The position numbers and the translations under genes are program-made. The notes below the pieces were generated by a model. The model was not told where the DNA came from. It made no database searches and saw nothing but the letters and a program-made list of their open reading frames with translations. This document shows, one piece after another, positions 34,875-46,262 of a stretch of DNA of 64,000 bases. Every line of letters starts with the position of its first letter. Within the stretch, counting starts at the first letter, position 1. Location of the stretch: the NCBI RefSeq assembly GCF_052857255.1, contig NW_027526484.1, positions 2,205,501 to 2,269,500 of the forward strand, written 5' to 3'. This DNA comes from Amblyomma americanum. Taxonomy: Eukaryota > Arthropoda > Arachnida > Ixodida > Ixodidae.

Positions 34875-35188
34875 ACTTGTGGCTTTCAAGAAACATAGTT
34901 GGAGTCAGCGCCCGTCCTATCTGGTCTTTCTGTGTGGTTTGTGTAAAAATTAGCGCTGTTTTTACTTTTCTTACACAATGTTACACCAAATAGCCCAGCA
35001 AGAGGTACTCGTAATTTAGGCCTTTTAAAACACTGATCAAGCCAAAACAAGCGAACAAGTACACATACCGTACGTTCCAAAGCCACTGCCGCTTGTGTGA
35101 GACACGGATGAGTCCATCTTAAATGGTTTTATGGGTCTGCATTCAAAGTATTCGAACTATACACTCTTGACATTCATGGCTCTTTATA

Positions 35189-36107
35189 CAGGGAGTCCCA
35201 GCTAACTTTAGCCAGAGTTTAAAAATATGCCGCAGCACTTAAGGACGAGGCCACCAATTGCATGTTGATGCGTCTTTTATGGTGCAAGTCATGTTGTTTT
35301 TATATTGTGCTTAATTGCGTAAATAGCCCAGATTAATAAACCGACTTCGCAAGCAATATAGACAAAAAATTCCAATTAGAAAGTTGTAGAACGGTCCCCT
35401 AAACGTCCAAATGAACAGTTTTTAACTTTTCATCTATTACGTACTACCTTTTTTTCCGCTTATTGCAGATTCCCGCGAAATAGAACAAAATACCACGTAA
35501 TATGTCTGGTTGCCCGCCGCGATTGCAGTGCTGTCAAGCGTGTGCTGTCGCGTAAAAGGTGACAGGGCTGCGACGCAGCAGCTGGCTGTGCGATGCGGTA
35601 TGCTTCCCTCGCGGTGGTTCATGATAGCAATAAGCAGACGCAGCCCCTATAGCTTGCGCTGGCGTAAATCGCACAGCCAGCGCCTGCGTCGCAGCCCTGT
35701 CACCTTTTAAGCGGCAGCCCACCGGGCGAATTAAACTGTTCGTTAGTAGGCGGAACGTTTGAAACCACTGCAATCGCGGCGCACAGGCGAACATGTCACG
35801 TGGTATTTTTTGTATTTCGCGGGCATCTGCAGTGAGCAAAAAAACAAACACGTAATAGGCAAAAAATTAGAAACTGTTTAATCGGACGTTTTGAGGACCG
35901 TTCTACAACTTTCTAATTGCAATTTTTCGTCTCTCTTCAAGCTTGCTAAGTTGGTTAACAAATTTCGACAAATTATGCAGTTAAGCGCAATACAAAAAAT
36001 AGTGCGGCTTGCTCCATACAATAGCCAGCAACGTGCTTTTGGTCGCGTAATCCAAGAGTGCCGGGGAATATTTTTAAACTCTGGCTAAAATTAGCTGGAA
36101 GACCCTG
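35189..36107. mobile_element. 919-bp foldback MITE with TATA target site
   Basis: The left end CAGGGAGTCCCAGCTAACTT and the reverse complement of the right end (CAGGGTCTTCCAGCTAATTT) are inverted copies, flanked by TATA on both sides (35,185-35,188 and 36,108-36,111). Inverted similarity continues inward for several hundred bases on each side, including AAAGTTGTAGAACGG and, near the centre, AGGTGACAGGGCTGCGACGC with its complement at about 35,685-35,704. The whole element can form one long hairpin. A TA/TATA target suggests mobilisation by a Tc1/mariner-type transposase. Another copy, one arm only, is at 13,772-14,032. Confidence 0.85.
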
Positions 36108-36111
36108 TATA

Positions 36112-37101
36112 TCTGCAGTAACCGAAGCCGACACGAAAGTAGCGTAAACAGATCTGTTCTTTTTGACTGAATGAGTTACGCCTCTTTGTCCTACCAAGGG
36201 CCTTAGCCACAAAAGAGGGTTGTCCATGGGAAACCAAAACGCTACCTGCATAAAGTGGATGATAAAAACGAGGGTTCGCGATGATGACATCTTTTGAAAA
36301 GGAGAGAGAAAGATTTCCTGACAAACGTTTCGGCCTGCTTACTTTATGCTAGTACCAAATTTTAAGTGTTTTCCTAGTTCAGAGCTGGCTGCTGCTTGTC
36401 AAAAAGCAGACATCGCCTCTAATTTTGGCAAAGTTGTTAATCTAAGCGCCAATGTACACATTCAGCGCGAATGTCAAATCGTAAACACAGAAATTTGCTT
36501 ATCAAGCATCTGTCACATTTATACAGTAGGGTTGGCACACGACAAAACTTTACTTAAAGAGGAGTCAGCAGTGAGTTTGTGTTAGACTGGGATCTAATTA
36601 CTCACGTGTTTAGCTCCAACAGCAGCACTGAATGCAACACAAGGATGTTATCTTCGTTCACGCCCACAAAAATAAATTCAATAGGGTATGTGAAAAGCTA
36701 AATTGTGAAAGTCTTGATATTGCATCGGTAGCTCAATGGGGACTTTCTGTGGCGTAAGCGGCGTTGGTGTTGCCCATCCGTAGCTTGCGGTGACCAAACA
36801 CGCTTGCGACTAGGAACGCTATCCTAGTAATCCCATGTTATCCTGATCGTGCGCGAAGTCTGCTGTCTCGAGAATATGTCCTGATTATTCATGGGACATA
36901 TGTGTGCTTTCGAGTGGGCGCTGTCGTGGCCAAAAAGGGAGGGGGAGAAACGGCGAACCGGGCGCTGTGAGACCTTTCGCCTTGATAAAGGCGGGAAAAC
37001 AGTTGCTTTTTGGAGAAGGTGCCCAAAATTGCGGGGACAAAATGGTACATCCCTAGGGTGCCTGCTGTTGACAACCCGTTATAGTCGCCATTTTGTATGC
37101 T
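36112..37101. other. Intron sequence, nothing recognised
   Basis: Non-coding between the foldback element and the SINE. A stretch near 36,728-36,740 (GGTAGCTCAATGG) resembles a tRNA A box, but no B box follows at the right distance. Confidence 0.45.
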
Positions 37102-37115
37102 GCCATTCTTAAAGA

Positions 37116-37342
37116 TTTTTTTGTTTATGGGGGTTTAACGTCCCAAAGCGACTCAGGCTATGAGAGACGCCGTAGTGAAGGGCTCCGGAAATTTCGACCA
37201 CCTGGGGTTCTTTAACGTGCACTGACATCGCACAGTACACGGGCCTCTCGAATTTCGCCTCCATCGAAATTCAACCGCCGCGGCCGGGATCGAACCCGCG
37301 TCTTTCGGGCCAGCAGCCGAGCGCCATAACCACTCAGCCACC
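37116..37342 (-). mobile_element. tRNA-derived SINE (Ruka-like) with perfect 14-bp target duplication
   Basis: The minus strand starts GGTGGCTGAGTGGTTATGGC (A box), has B box GGTTCGATCCC, and ends GACGTTAAACCCCCATAAAC followed by an A-rich tail. The direct repeat GCCATTCTTAAAGA occurs at 37,102-37,115 and 37,343-37,356, exactly bracketing the element. The perfect repeat and well-kept promoter boxes indicate a recent insertion by LINE machinery. Confidence 0.93.
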
Positions 37343-38442
37343 GCCATTCTTAAAGACGAGTTGCGCACACATAAAAGACAGACACAGGAAGAACACAAGA
37401 AGACGGAAAGTGCTCAAACTTTCAAATGATTTTGTTAACAGCACAAAGGCTTATATAGGCAGTGTGCACTCGTGCCTAAAAGGAGGAAAACGAGAGAAGG
37501 AAGGCAAATGAAGCCTGTGCACAGGTCAAAAAAAGATGCGTAGGAGCTTCTTTCCCGTATTGTACTGCATTACGGAAGTATCACTGATAAAGTCATCGCT
37601 TTTTCATTTCATGTGGTGCGCTTATAAAAGCTCACGCGCTAATTTTTCTCTGCTGCTGCCCAGAATCTTAACGCTCTTGCGCTGTGGCTCACACCCTGTA
37701 CATGCAATGGAATGAGCGGGCAAGTTCGCTCCTTCTCTAGCCCGAATTGACCGAGCATGCTAAAGTGATGTTTCATTAGGCGTGGAGTTCATGAGGACAG
37801 GGAGGCAGACTATCCGTACTGGCGATCGTTAATGTTTATTTACATGTGCTCACAACACACCGATTGCAACTAACGCAAGATTGAGCTTTCTTGTCAGAAT
37901 GAGAAGAAGAATCGGTGAGAAGAGTAGTTGAAGAGTAGACGTATTTAAGAAAAATGGGAGGATGTTTCAGCTTCGTCTTTAAGAGTGGAACGCTACAGCG
38001 TGTTGCAGCGCTGCCAGGGAGTGCACGGAACGCCATCGCCTTGCCCGTTGGACAAATTTCTCGGAGTCTCTAAGAGGCCTCTAAAAAGAACACAGACGCT
38101 GCTCCAAATTAGCACACGTAGACGGCTGTAGTTCCATGACACCTGTTCAGAAACGAACGACACTACTCCGACACAGAAAGATAGCCTACGCGCGGGCCAT
38201 CTGCCGGGCCAGCGCCGTGTCATGGCGAAGGGGTTTTCAGGGGGTGTCATATGATGGCGCTACTACTGCATGCCAAGCACGGAGGAAATTTGCCGGAAAC
38301 GCATGACATTCGCCTGATTCCGACAACTGTAATTTACATGCTCATAATTACTCATTTATATCTCAGTATAGATCTCGAACGTACTTTTCCAGGAAACCCG
38401 TGCATTCACTAGACGCGCCTTCATTCTTGTTCAAACGTAGAG

Positions 38443-38530
38443 CTGTCATGGCGGAATGGAAGCGTCCCCGTTTCGAACGCCAAAGGCCCCGGCTAGATTC
38501 CCGGCCTTGACCAAGTTATTTTATTCATTG
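38443..38530 (+). mobile_element. Short SINE-like tRNA-derived fragment
   Basis: GTCATGGCGGAATGGAAGCG gives a weak A box, and CCGGCTAGATTCCCGGCC gives a B-box-like stretch about 45 bp later, followed by an AT-rich tail (TTATTTTATTCATTG). The arrangement is that of a pol III retroposon. Promoter boxes are degraded. Confidence 0.45.
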
Positions 38531-40515
38531 AATATAAGTGCATTTTTACGCAGCTCCGAATATTTCCGACGCATGGTGTGCACAACAAATTCTATAACGC
38601 CGACAGCTTTTCGATCAAACGAGCTGTATTCGCGCTCGCAAGAAATTGAGATCGGCTTGTGTGCCCACTGTCACCAGGATCAACGCGATCATTCTCCCTC
38701 GGCGCCTTAACTGGTCTGTTTTAAGGCGATCGGCCTTTAGAAACACACTCCAACCGGCGTTGCGTTCGGAAGTAGTGATATCATGCATGCTTGGAGGGAG
38801 CGCGTTGAGGATGACTGGAGGGCAGCACCGTCAAATGTAGACGAAGGGATCGCGACGGCCTGAAACGGACGGTGCAGTCGGTACGTGCCGAAGATAATAG
38901 CATGGGAGGAGTGAGGGCACGCTGCGGTCTCTGATAAGCTCAAACAAACGTCCCGTTAGTTTATGCCATATTGGGTGCGCCGCACTACACGTGTGATGTG
39001 GCTATAGCTTACTTTTAAATCGTTGGATTTGGCTTGGTGAAGAATGTGACAGTTTTCGGCTATGGTAGGTATATTGACGGGGAGGTCGCCTTCAGTTGTG
39101 CCAGGAAAGCTTCCTTATATCACTATCGCATAAATGCTGGCGGAATCCGGTCAGTACACGTGCTGGGGATATCACCGATTTAACCGCGGATACCGCCCGT
39201 GATGCCTGTTGTTGTTGTTCCCCTGATAGTAATTATATGATGCGCTCTGCGCAGTCAACGCTTAATGTCCAGTACGTAAACACAAGTGGCAGCCCCCACC
39301 GTCGCAAGGTGCGAGGGCATATTAGTTTTGCAGCAGCAAAAAATCGCTGCAACTATTTTGAATTATTATGTTCTCAGCTTGTCTCTATGACTGTATATTG
39401 CTGAAGAAACCGCGCGTGTCTTACTCAAAAGGCATTTTTGAAACTTTTATGGCACCACACCAAACGTGCGTCCATCTAGCCCAACCACACAGGAAAATTA
39501 CTCACTCATCACCTCGGACAATAATTCAGCGGTCACAAAATTTGCCAGCCTTTCAAGCGGCCTGATTTGTCGAGTACAACACCTGACTACGTGGTGACTA
39601 CACCAACATTGCATGAATTATATTGCAGGAGTTTCTCCCATACATCGGCATGCGTCACCATTACCAACTTCACGCACTGCAATCTCTGCCATGTTTCGAT
39701 TCGGTAGCGGCACCCTTCTGCTTCGTGTTATCGCGCCTGTACGAGGTGAAACACGCTGCCAGGATTGACCTTTTTTTGGAATGGCGGATAATCAGGCGAT
39801 TCCTACTCAATACACTTCGGCGTTGTACATAATACTACTCGCATGTTATGGTGCGACAGCGTTGGAGTATTAAGTAGGTTGTGGGTGGATAATGAACGTG
39901 GCTATTACCTAGCACGCGAGAGATCTTCAAAAATTTAATGCACTTCTCGTTAAAATGTGAAGAGAAACGTATTAATCTGAAGTGATAGGAAGTAAAGTAG
40001 CTATATGACTTTGTCTAAGTAGAGGTGCCTCTATTTAGTTAGCGCAGCATAAAGACTTTGCCACTTTGCTGATCCTCGAGCGGCATTCTTTGCCTGTTTA
40101 ACTTGTACTATTATTCAGTAATCGGTGATTATTAGTGTTCGCAGGTGCCTATTTTGTGTGCACTGCAATCACCCCGCGCATTCGGCATTTTTCATGAGAG
40201 AATTACGCTTAGCATGATTTCCTCCAAGGAACCCTCAATGATATTAGTAGTCTTCCTCATTGTCCTAGACTCCTTTATTTTCCTTTTCATTTTCCTGAAA
40301 TGAAGAAACATGCTCATAATATCTCGTGTGCACAAATCCAGGAATTCTAGCATGCAACTCTCAAGTGGAAGTAAACACAAAGGATTATTAGAATGTTTTA
40401 TATATCTTATTTCCGTCGGCTGGCTATTGGTGTATAATATAGTGCAAAAAATTGACTTCTTTTTTCCAGCGTGTCACCTGGGGAATGAAATCCCCAGCAT
40501 TTTTTTTTAACTCAC
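38531..40515. other. Intron sequence, nothing recognised
   Basis: Between the SINE fragment and exon E8. Open frames such as 38,646-38,840 and 39,096-39,404 have no motif or splice support. One NRF-6 exon, expected between E8 and E9, should lie somewhere between 24,490 and 40,516, but I could not find it. Confidence 0.4.
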
Positions 40516-40635
40516 GTTATTGACTCTGTCAATGGAAAGATAAATGGCGTCATCTCGTTGCCGGCCACTTGCCATGTTGCCACGGAACAGCCTACGAGGG
40601 ACAGCACCACGAAGGCAGCCACTGCTAGCCTTAGA
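40516..40635 (-). CDS. NRF-6-like gene, exon E8
   Basis: 120 nt with donor ATAAC/GTGAGT and acceptor ATGAAG preceded by a T-rich tract. It encodes LRLAVAAFVVLSLVGCSVAT, one transmembrane helix, then WQVAGNEMTPFIFP, as expected after the acyltransferase WYLS block. It starts with one base that completes a codon with the AG left by E7, and ends at phase 2. The frame is intact. Confidence 0.85.
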
Positions 40636-41354
40636 CTTCATCGTGAAAAAAAAGAAATCTAAATGCTTCTCAGGAGCCGGGCATGCGCCTCGCTCACACT
40701 GGACAACAATATTTGGCCCCTTTTATGGCACCAGTATATTGATGACTTTCAAAAAATTCCTAGATCTGCGTGTAACATCTGCACGCATTTACATCTGCAT
40801 GTAAGCGCCGCTGCAATACTTCTTGATGCACATTCTGGTGTTTCTTGTTTATTTATTCAGGATCCCTGGTGGCCAAAGTCGCGCGTTGTAATAAAATGTC
40901 ACAGGTACCGCTGTTCTTGTTAACAAGCCATTTCCAAAATTTTGCCCCCCCCCCCCCTTGAAATCTGAACTCGGCCGATTTGAAATAAAATCAATATCCA
41001 TCCATAATGGACCGTGCCCAACACGATGGTTACTTCCAAAAATGGCCTGGGTCATTTTCGAAATTAAGTAAAGCCAAAAATCAGTGCTTTCGCACTATAA
41101 TACGTTTAACCAAGTTAAAACCCTGGCAACTTTGTTTCTTTGGTACCGTGACGAAACTCTAAACCGAACCTGCCTTTCTCCACCGAACCCTCTCTTCTCA
41201 CTGGAATGATAAAGGGGCAAGCACTGGGCTTCCTTTCATCCCATGCGCAGCGTTAGTAGGTAGGTTTCTGAGTGTTACCGCACCACAGGCTACGCATATT
41301 CCAAAATGAGTGGAATAGGGTATGAGCGGCAATAGGGAATCAAACGTTTCTTAC

Positions 41355-41437
41355 CTCTTCAGCAGCAGCAGAATAGGTAAACTGACAAGGAAGAACTGGA
41401 AGTCCATAGACAGGTACCATAAGTGTCCAAAAAGAGG
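41355..41437 (-). CDS. NRF-6-like gene, exon E7
   Basis: 83 nt, acceptor TTTTGATTGCAG, donor AAGAG/GTAAGA. It encodes PLFGHLWYLSMDFQFFLVSL then PILLLLKR. The H-x-W-Y-L-S-x-D-x-Q pattern is one of the strongest signatures of the NRF-6 acyltransferase family. It joins E6 at phase 0. Confidence 0.9.
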
Positions 41438-42306
41438 CTGCAATCAAAACAAAACGATTATAGGTTCGCAGCCCATTGAGATCTGGCATATTTTGGTACG
41501 CTTAATCTATTCCTGTCTGAAGCGGCCGCTTTAGTTTCACAGTATATGATAATTACTAAATTATTTCGCATTTCTAACGTGGAGTTCCTTAGTTGTAGAA
41601 ACTGAGGCTCACTTTTGTGAATCTTACCGGCGTTTCCAACATTCTTGGAAAAAAATGCTGAATATTGAAAAATTGCAAGGCAGTGTTATGGAAATATTGA
41701 GGATAAATATCGATTCTTCCTATGTCCAGCAAAATTTTTCTTTTACAATTTTTCTATCTCTCGCATGGAGCAGTTAAGACTGCCATAAAAACCAATGGGG
41801 AACGCTTTTTACGATCGCAAAATACGCTAATAGGAAAGAAAAACTAGTTTATAGGAGTTTGCGTATATATTGATTAGTATGGCGAAATGGTACAATATAT
41901 GAAAAAACTGCGTTCATAAACTCTTTCCTGTTTAAAAAAGCTTTTGCCCAGAATGATTGGGTATGCCTTGGAAACGTGTCAGACCATTTAGAGATTTAAG
42001 CATGTGATTTCGTGGTAAGCACAAGCACTGCGGGAGTGAGAGGTCAAACTTAGTATCATAGAACATTACTGGCAATGCACTGGTGGTTTTCTGCACTCTA
42101 CGATAAATTCGTGAATCAGCCGACGCACTCACAGAGGTAATGAGACTGGCTCGAAGAGTTGTGAGGGAAACGATAGGCCGCAGCTCAAACTTTGATCTAT
42201 ATGTCTACTTTCTGCGGCATGCATATATCATTTTCTAATATGTGCAGCGGCCGGTATAAATTATGTTTCATGGTACAGAGAGGAAAATTACAGCATCTGC
42301 AGTGAC

Positions 42307-42463
42307 CTTAAAGTCGTAATTTTTCACTTGTAGAAGCAGATACAGCCACTGTCTCTGAAATTCGTCCTTGAACTTGTGGAAGTACCCCTTATCGTCTGGT
42401 CCGGAGGTGATAAGAGGCATCAGGAAAATACACATGAGGACGAAGAACAGCGGAGCCATGGTT
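42307..42463 (-). CDS. NRF-6-like gene, exon E6
   Basis: 157 nt, acceptor ATTCTTTTGCAG, donor TTTAAG/GTCACT. It encodes a helix MAPLFFVLMCIFLMPLITSG followed by PDDKGYFHKFKDEFQRQWLY and LLLQVKNYDFK. The P-L-x-x-S-G-P motif, with the following soluble loop and W-x-x-L-L helix start, is standard for the family. The first base completes an Arg codon begun by E5. Confidence 0.9.
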
Positions 42464-45400
42464 CTGCAAAAGAATTCGTTTTGTAATAACTTGCTGAAGC
42501 ACATTCGAGAATGAAGATGCTCAAAGTGAGACGTTGCAATCGGCTAATGCTATGGGTGAGCTGAATCGGAACCGAACTCAGGCCTCTGCCTTTTTTCCCC
42601 ATAGAACAACGGGGATGACCCGTCTGCGAAGCGACACAGATTGCTTAATATTTTGGTGAATTAAATCTTGGTATCAATAGCCGCGGCTGTTTGGCAGAAA
42701 TTAAAGCGACGATCTGGGGCCGCGGGCCGTGTCAACGCCTGAGTGAACGGCGGGAACCTGAACCATCCAACAAGCGAAAAAGAGCACAGGAGATAACTAA
42801 AGTAGTAGGGCGCAATACAATATTTATAGGATAGAACTTATGAGGATAAAGAGCAGATGTGCAGAGACACAAGTATGCAAACGGCTGAAAAACATCACCA
42901 AAGGCTCATTCACACTCGGCCATCCGGAGGCGAGAGTGAGCGAAATCCGTCGGCTACAGCGTCGCCGCTCGCGGCGTACGGAGATATGGTTAGCGAAGAT
43001 CATAAATCGACGCTGTCGACTTACCATGCGTACGCACGCTCACGTACGCTAAAAGCAGGTATTTTGCCGGGCGTCACGCCGTTTATCGTAGTCCGACATT
43101 TAGTTCAGCGTATGCAGAGACGCAACGATAAGATCAGCCTAGTGGCGCCCTCTGGTTCTGGGGATGGGAACAATTTGTCAACAAACGGACGCTCCTCTTA
43201 AGTGGCAGAAGCGTCACTCTGAATAAAAAATAAAGCAAATGTATAAATTATACGTTTTCTTATAGGTGAGATGAGACGAAGCGGAAGATCGGTGCCCCAT
43301 TTATGGCCACCCAACGCACTGAAAACAGCAGTAACAGCGACGAATTAAGTCCGAAGTGAGGGATACTGCTTCGAAGGGCACCGCCATGTTTCTCGCCGCG
43401 GGAATGCAACTGCCTACTCACATACCTATTGGCCGATGGGAATCGGCGGAATTTTTCCGGCAACAGAAATCGGTCTTGGGCCGACTGATCTTGCCGTGCT
43501 GCTATTCTTTCCTGTTGGCGCCAAAAGCGTCCGAATTAGCTTCGCTCGCCGAGTTTTTGGACAAGTGTGAGCGGGCCTTAAAGAGACACTAAGGAGAAAT
43601 TGAATTTGGCTTGTATCGATAGAAAACCACCTCCTCAACACAAAAACATCACTCTATCTGAAAACAAAGCTCTCGTAAGTTAGAAAAGAGCAAGAACTAA
43701 AATACAAGTATCGCCCCCAAAGGCCAATCTCGCAAGTACAAGCGTGATCATGAAGTAAAACAAAAGCTCCACAGACCTCCGAGGCTGACAAACTTGCATG
43801 AAATGTATATGCTTGATAAATGTTGAAGTATAGAAGTCTTGTTTTGAAAACACGAGTGCACTTTGAGCACGCGAGGAAGACGGGAAAAAAAAGACAACCT
43901 CAATGTTGGAAATCAAAGAACACCTGCCACTGACGGCCAGCTGAGTTTCCGTACGCTTTGGGGTGCTTCGCGGCTATGCGTGTTGCGTGCCCGCACGGTT
44001 TCGTTATGCGCGTCGATACACAATGGCGGAGCAGCAGAGCACCTCCAAGTGCCTGTCTAAGTGCTCCTCGGACGAAGTTCGTGCAATGGCACGCAACTGC
44101 GACAAGGAAATAGAGCTGCGCGTAACCAGTGTTGAACGTGTATTTACGTTAGCAAACGCACCGCTTGGAGTGTTCACTTCGTCAACGCACCAAGACGCAG
44201 GGCTGCAGAACCAGTCCTACGAGGAATATTATTACAGAATTTAAATATGCCCTCACGTACCAGTCACTACACATCAGTCGAGACGGTGGCTCAGCGGTGA
44301 CAGCGACGCCGCCGACTCCTCTGCGCGAGGACTTTCTTGCCAGACCCGCCGCCTCAGTGCTCAAAAGCATCGCGTGCAGTGTCGGGTTGAGATCGCTGGA
44401 AGCAGGCCGCAGAACATCGTTGTTGGAATCGGGAACTGGATCTATCGTAATGTTGGTGGAAACGTGAACGAAGCGGTGATAGCTGAAAGAGGCCTTCACC
44501 GTTCGGCCGGCAGTATATTTAATTTCGGCTGCTGCTAAGCAGGAGCTCAGCGCTCGCCGTCAGCAATCACAGAGTACTCGTTTCCTTTTCCGCCGTTTTA
44601 CGTCCTTCTTCTCATACATTTCTTCATCAGAGAGTACCGAGTTTGAATCGTAGCGGAAGAAAAAAGTTTTCAACATCCAATTCTAATCTCTTAGCAATAA
44701 TTGCAGCTTTCGCTGCCGGACAAGCGGCAAAAAAGTCACAATTTGCCGAACTATCAAATTTTAGTAAGAAAAAAAACATCGATAGCGTTACCCTCAGTAA
44801 CTCCAAGGCGAGGGCGGAGCCATGCGTTGGAAGGAAAGAAGCACGGCGTTCTTAGCGCTGTCTGAAATACTGGTACGAAACGGGACCCCCTGGCAAGCGC
44901 TAACGTCACTCATACTCCGACTACCGCTGATGGAGCTACGTAGCCGTTGAGAAAAGCACAGGTGCATCCAGCGACCTCACAGGTAGAGCAGATTGAAGCA
45001 AAACGTTCAACAAAATACAGGATGGGAGAGACACGCGGGGAAGCGCTGGGGTGCTCTGCAAGGACCAGTGTCCACTGTCTCAGCACTCGTGGCAACACGC
45101 GCCAGCAACGGTACGGCAAGGCACGCGCCGTCGTTTCGAATCTAAGATCATTTTCCTTGAGATAAGGATGCTGTCTTGGCTAAAACCTTGAAGACATTTC
45201 ATTTAAATATGCTCCCCGCACTCCGCTCGATCTTAATATGCTCTATGCTTTTATAAAATTAATAAGAAGCTAGTAAGAGCCTCTGTTTACTATCTCTGAA
45301 TTAAGCATTACTATTTCTTCAATTACTTTGACTGCTTGTTGCTATACCTACCTGGAAAATCTTTGCTACCTCCGTGAAGGCAGAGCTTCCGCCTTCCTGC

Positions 45401-45490
45401 CTTGTTTCTACCTCACTAATAAATCTTTACTACGAGCTCAAAGAAGGGCACTGACGGCGCTGACGGCACTGACTCTTGTTGCTCCTTATT
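42464..45490. other. Intron E5-E6, left part; no supported gene
   Basis: Non-coding DNA with probable old repeats. The stretch starting near 43,577 (TTAAAGAGACACTAAGGAGA) resembles a common tick repeat start, but I could not find its other end. Small open frames at 42,840-43,200 and 44,165-44,467 have no recognisable content. Confidence 0.4.
44023..44244 (+). CDS. Hypothetical short ORF
   Basis: ATG in the context CACAATGGCGG opens a 73-codon frame (MAEQQSTSKCLSKCSSDEVR...), preceded by a GC-rich stretch (43,960-44,020). Composition looks more protein-like than its surroundings. No domain is recognised and there is no splice or polyadenylation evidence. It could be a captured 5' exon within a repeat, or chance. 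Confidence 0.2.
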   Translation: MAEQQSTSKCLSKCSSDEVRAMARNCDKEIELRVTSVERVFTLANAPLGVFTSSTHQDAGLQNQSYEEYYYRI

Positions 45491-45494
45491 ACCT

Positions 45495-46262
45495 TGCTAG
45501 TAATTGGTAGAGAGAGGTTAGTCAGATAGTCCTCACAAAGTGAACAAGGCTGGGCAAATCTCAGTGTTTTGTTTAAACAAATCTTGCACATGGTAAGAGC
45601 ACTTACTAGCACTTCATACCGCCGATTAATCGCTTCTTTCACTCTACCCTTCCGCCCCGACCTGTCCTTTACCCCTCCAATGACAATTTTGTTCAATTTA
45701 AATTTATCTTTTGCCCTGCTTCTCTTCCCATCACTTCTCAGGATCACGTGTCTTCCGCATTCCTTTCTACTCACCCCCCCCCCATTTTGCTTTCATGCTT
45801 TATCTGCTTGCTCTTTTTCCTTTATTGTAAGTTTTTCCCGGGTATTTCGTTCTGCCAAGCTGACTAATCCTTTATAAGTTTTTCAGATCAAAGCAGCCAG
45901 TCAATCAACGCCACATGTGGCAGCTGGACATTGCCTTTCAAGCCCACGCTCGCTATCTCTCCACGCTCTACTCCCAGGGATTCCTTTCTGCTGAGCTGGA
46001 ATTTTTCTTTTCACAGTCTTGCAGGTCAACCGGGTAATCAAATTTATAAGCCATCATGCCTGGACAAGATTTGTCCTTCCCGTCATAACAACATTAACAC
46101 TTCATACTCTCCTCCCCCTCACGGGACCTTCCTCCTCGGAGGCATGACCCTATTTAAACCCCGCCAATAATGAACGCTTTGCCCAGATAAAGACAAGTCC
46201 TCTTGTCGAAACGTTGGAAAGCACCCCGAGGTTTTCGCTCCCTTGTTCACTTTGTCTAGTAA
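45495..46262 (+). repeat. Probable retroelement 3' end with a hammerhead-like core
   Basis: The segment is bounded by an inverted pair: CTAGTAATTG and CACAAAGTGAACAAGG near 45,495-45,550, and CCTTGTTCACTTTGTCTAGT near 46,239-46,258. Near its 3' end, 46,191-46,212 reads AGACAAGTCCTCTTGTCGAAAC: a 6-bp stem with a 4-nt loop followed by GAAAC, the stem II plus GAAA part of a hammerhead ribozyme. The preceding CAGATAA deviates from the CUGANGA core. Penelope-like elements are known to carry hammerhead motifs in their terminal repeats. No RT or GIY-YIG is visible here. Confidence 0.4.

Larger units (their letters stand above)
33598..34983. mobile_element. Two Penelope-like 3' ends in inverted, head-to-head arrangement
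   Basis: Reading outward from about 34,340, the minus strand toward 33,598 and the plus strand toward 34,983 carry the same sequence: a GIY-YIG endonuclease segment, then a shared 3' untranslated region. The shared UTR motifs are CGCCCGTCCT, AATGCGCATGC, TTCGAAGAAGG-type stretches, and an end in TTTTTACTTTTSTTACACA. The two arms differ by substitutions and by the (AT)n tract present in the right arm only. Inverted, partially duplicated copies are typical of Penelope-like elements. No RT is present, so both units are 5'-truncated. Confidence 0.78.

Noticed and set aside
34633..34993. Open frames with long Ile/Tyr runs (also at 32,990-33,412 and 61,886-62,378)
   Set aside because: Produced by (AT)n tracts.
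36238..36305. Minus-strand stretch reading VIIANPRFYHPLY, considered as the missing NRF-6 exon
   Set aside because: The FYHPLYA piece resembles the family, but phase does not fit E8/E9 and the remaining residues do not match.
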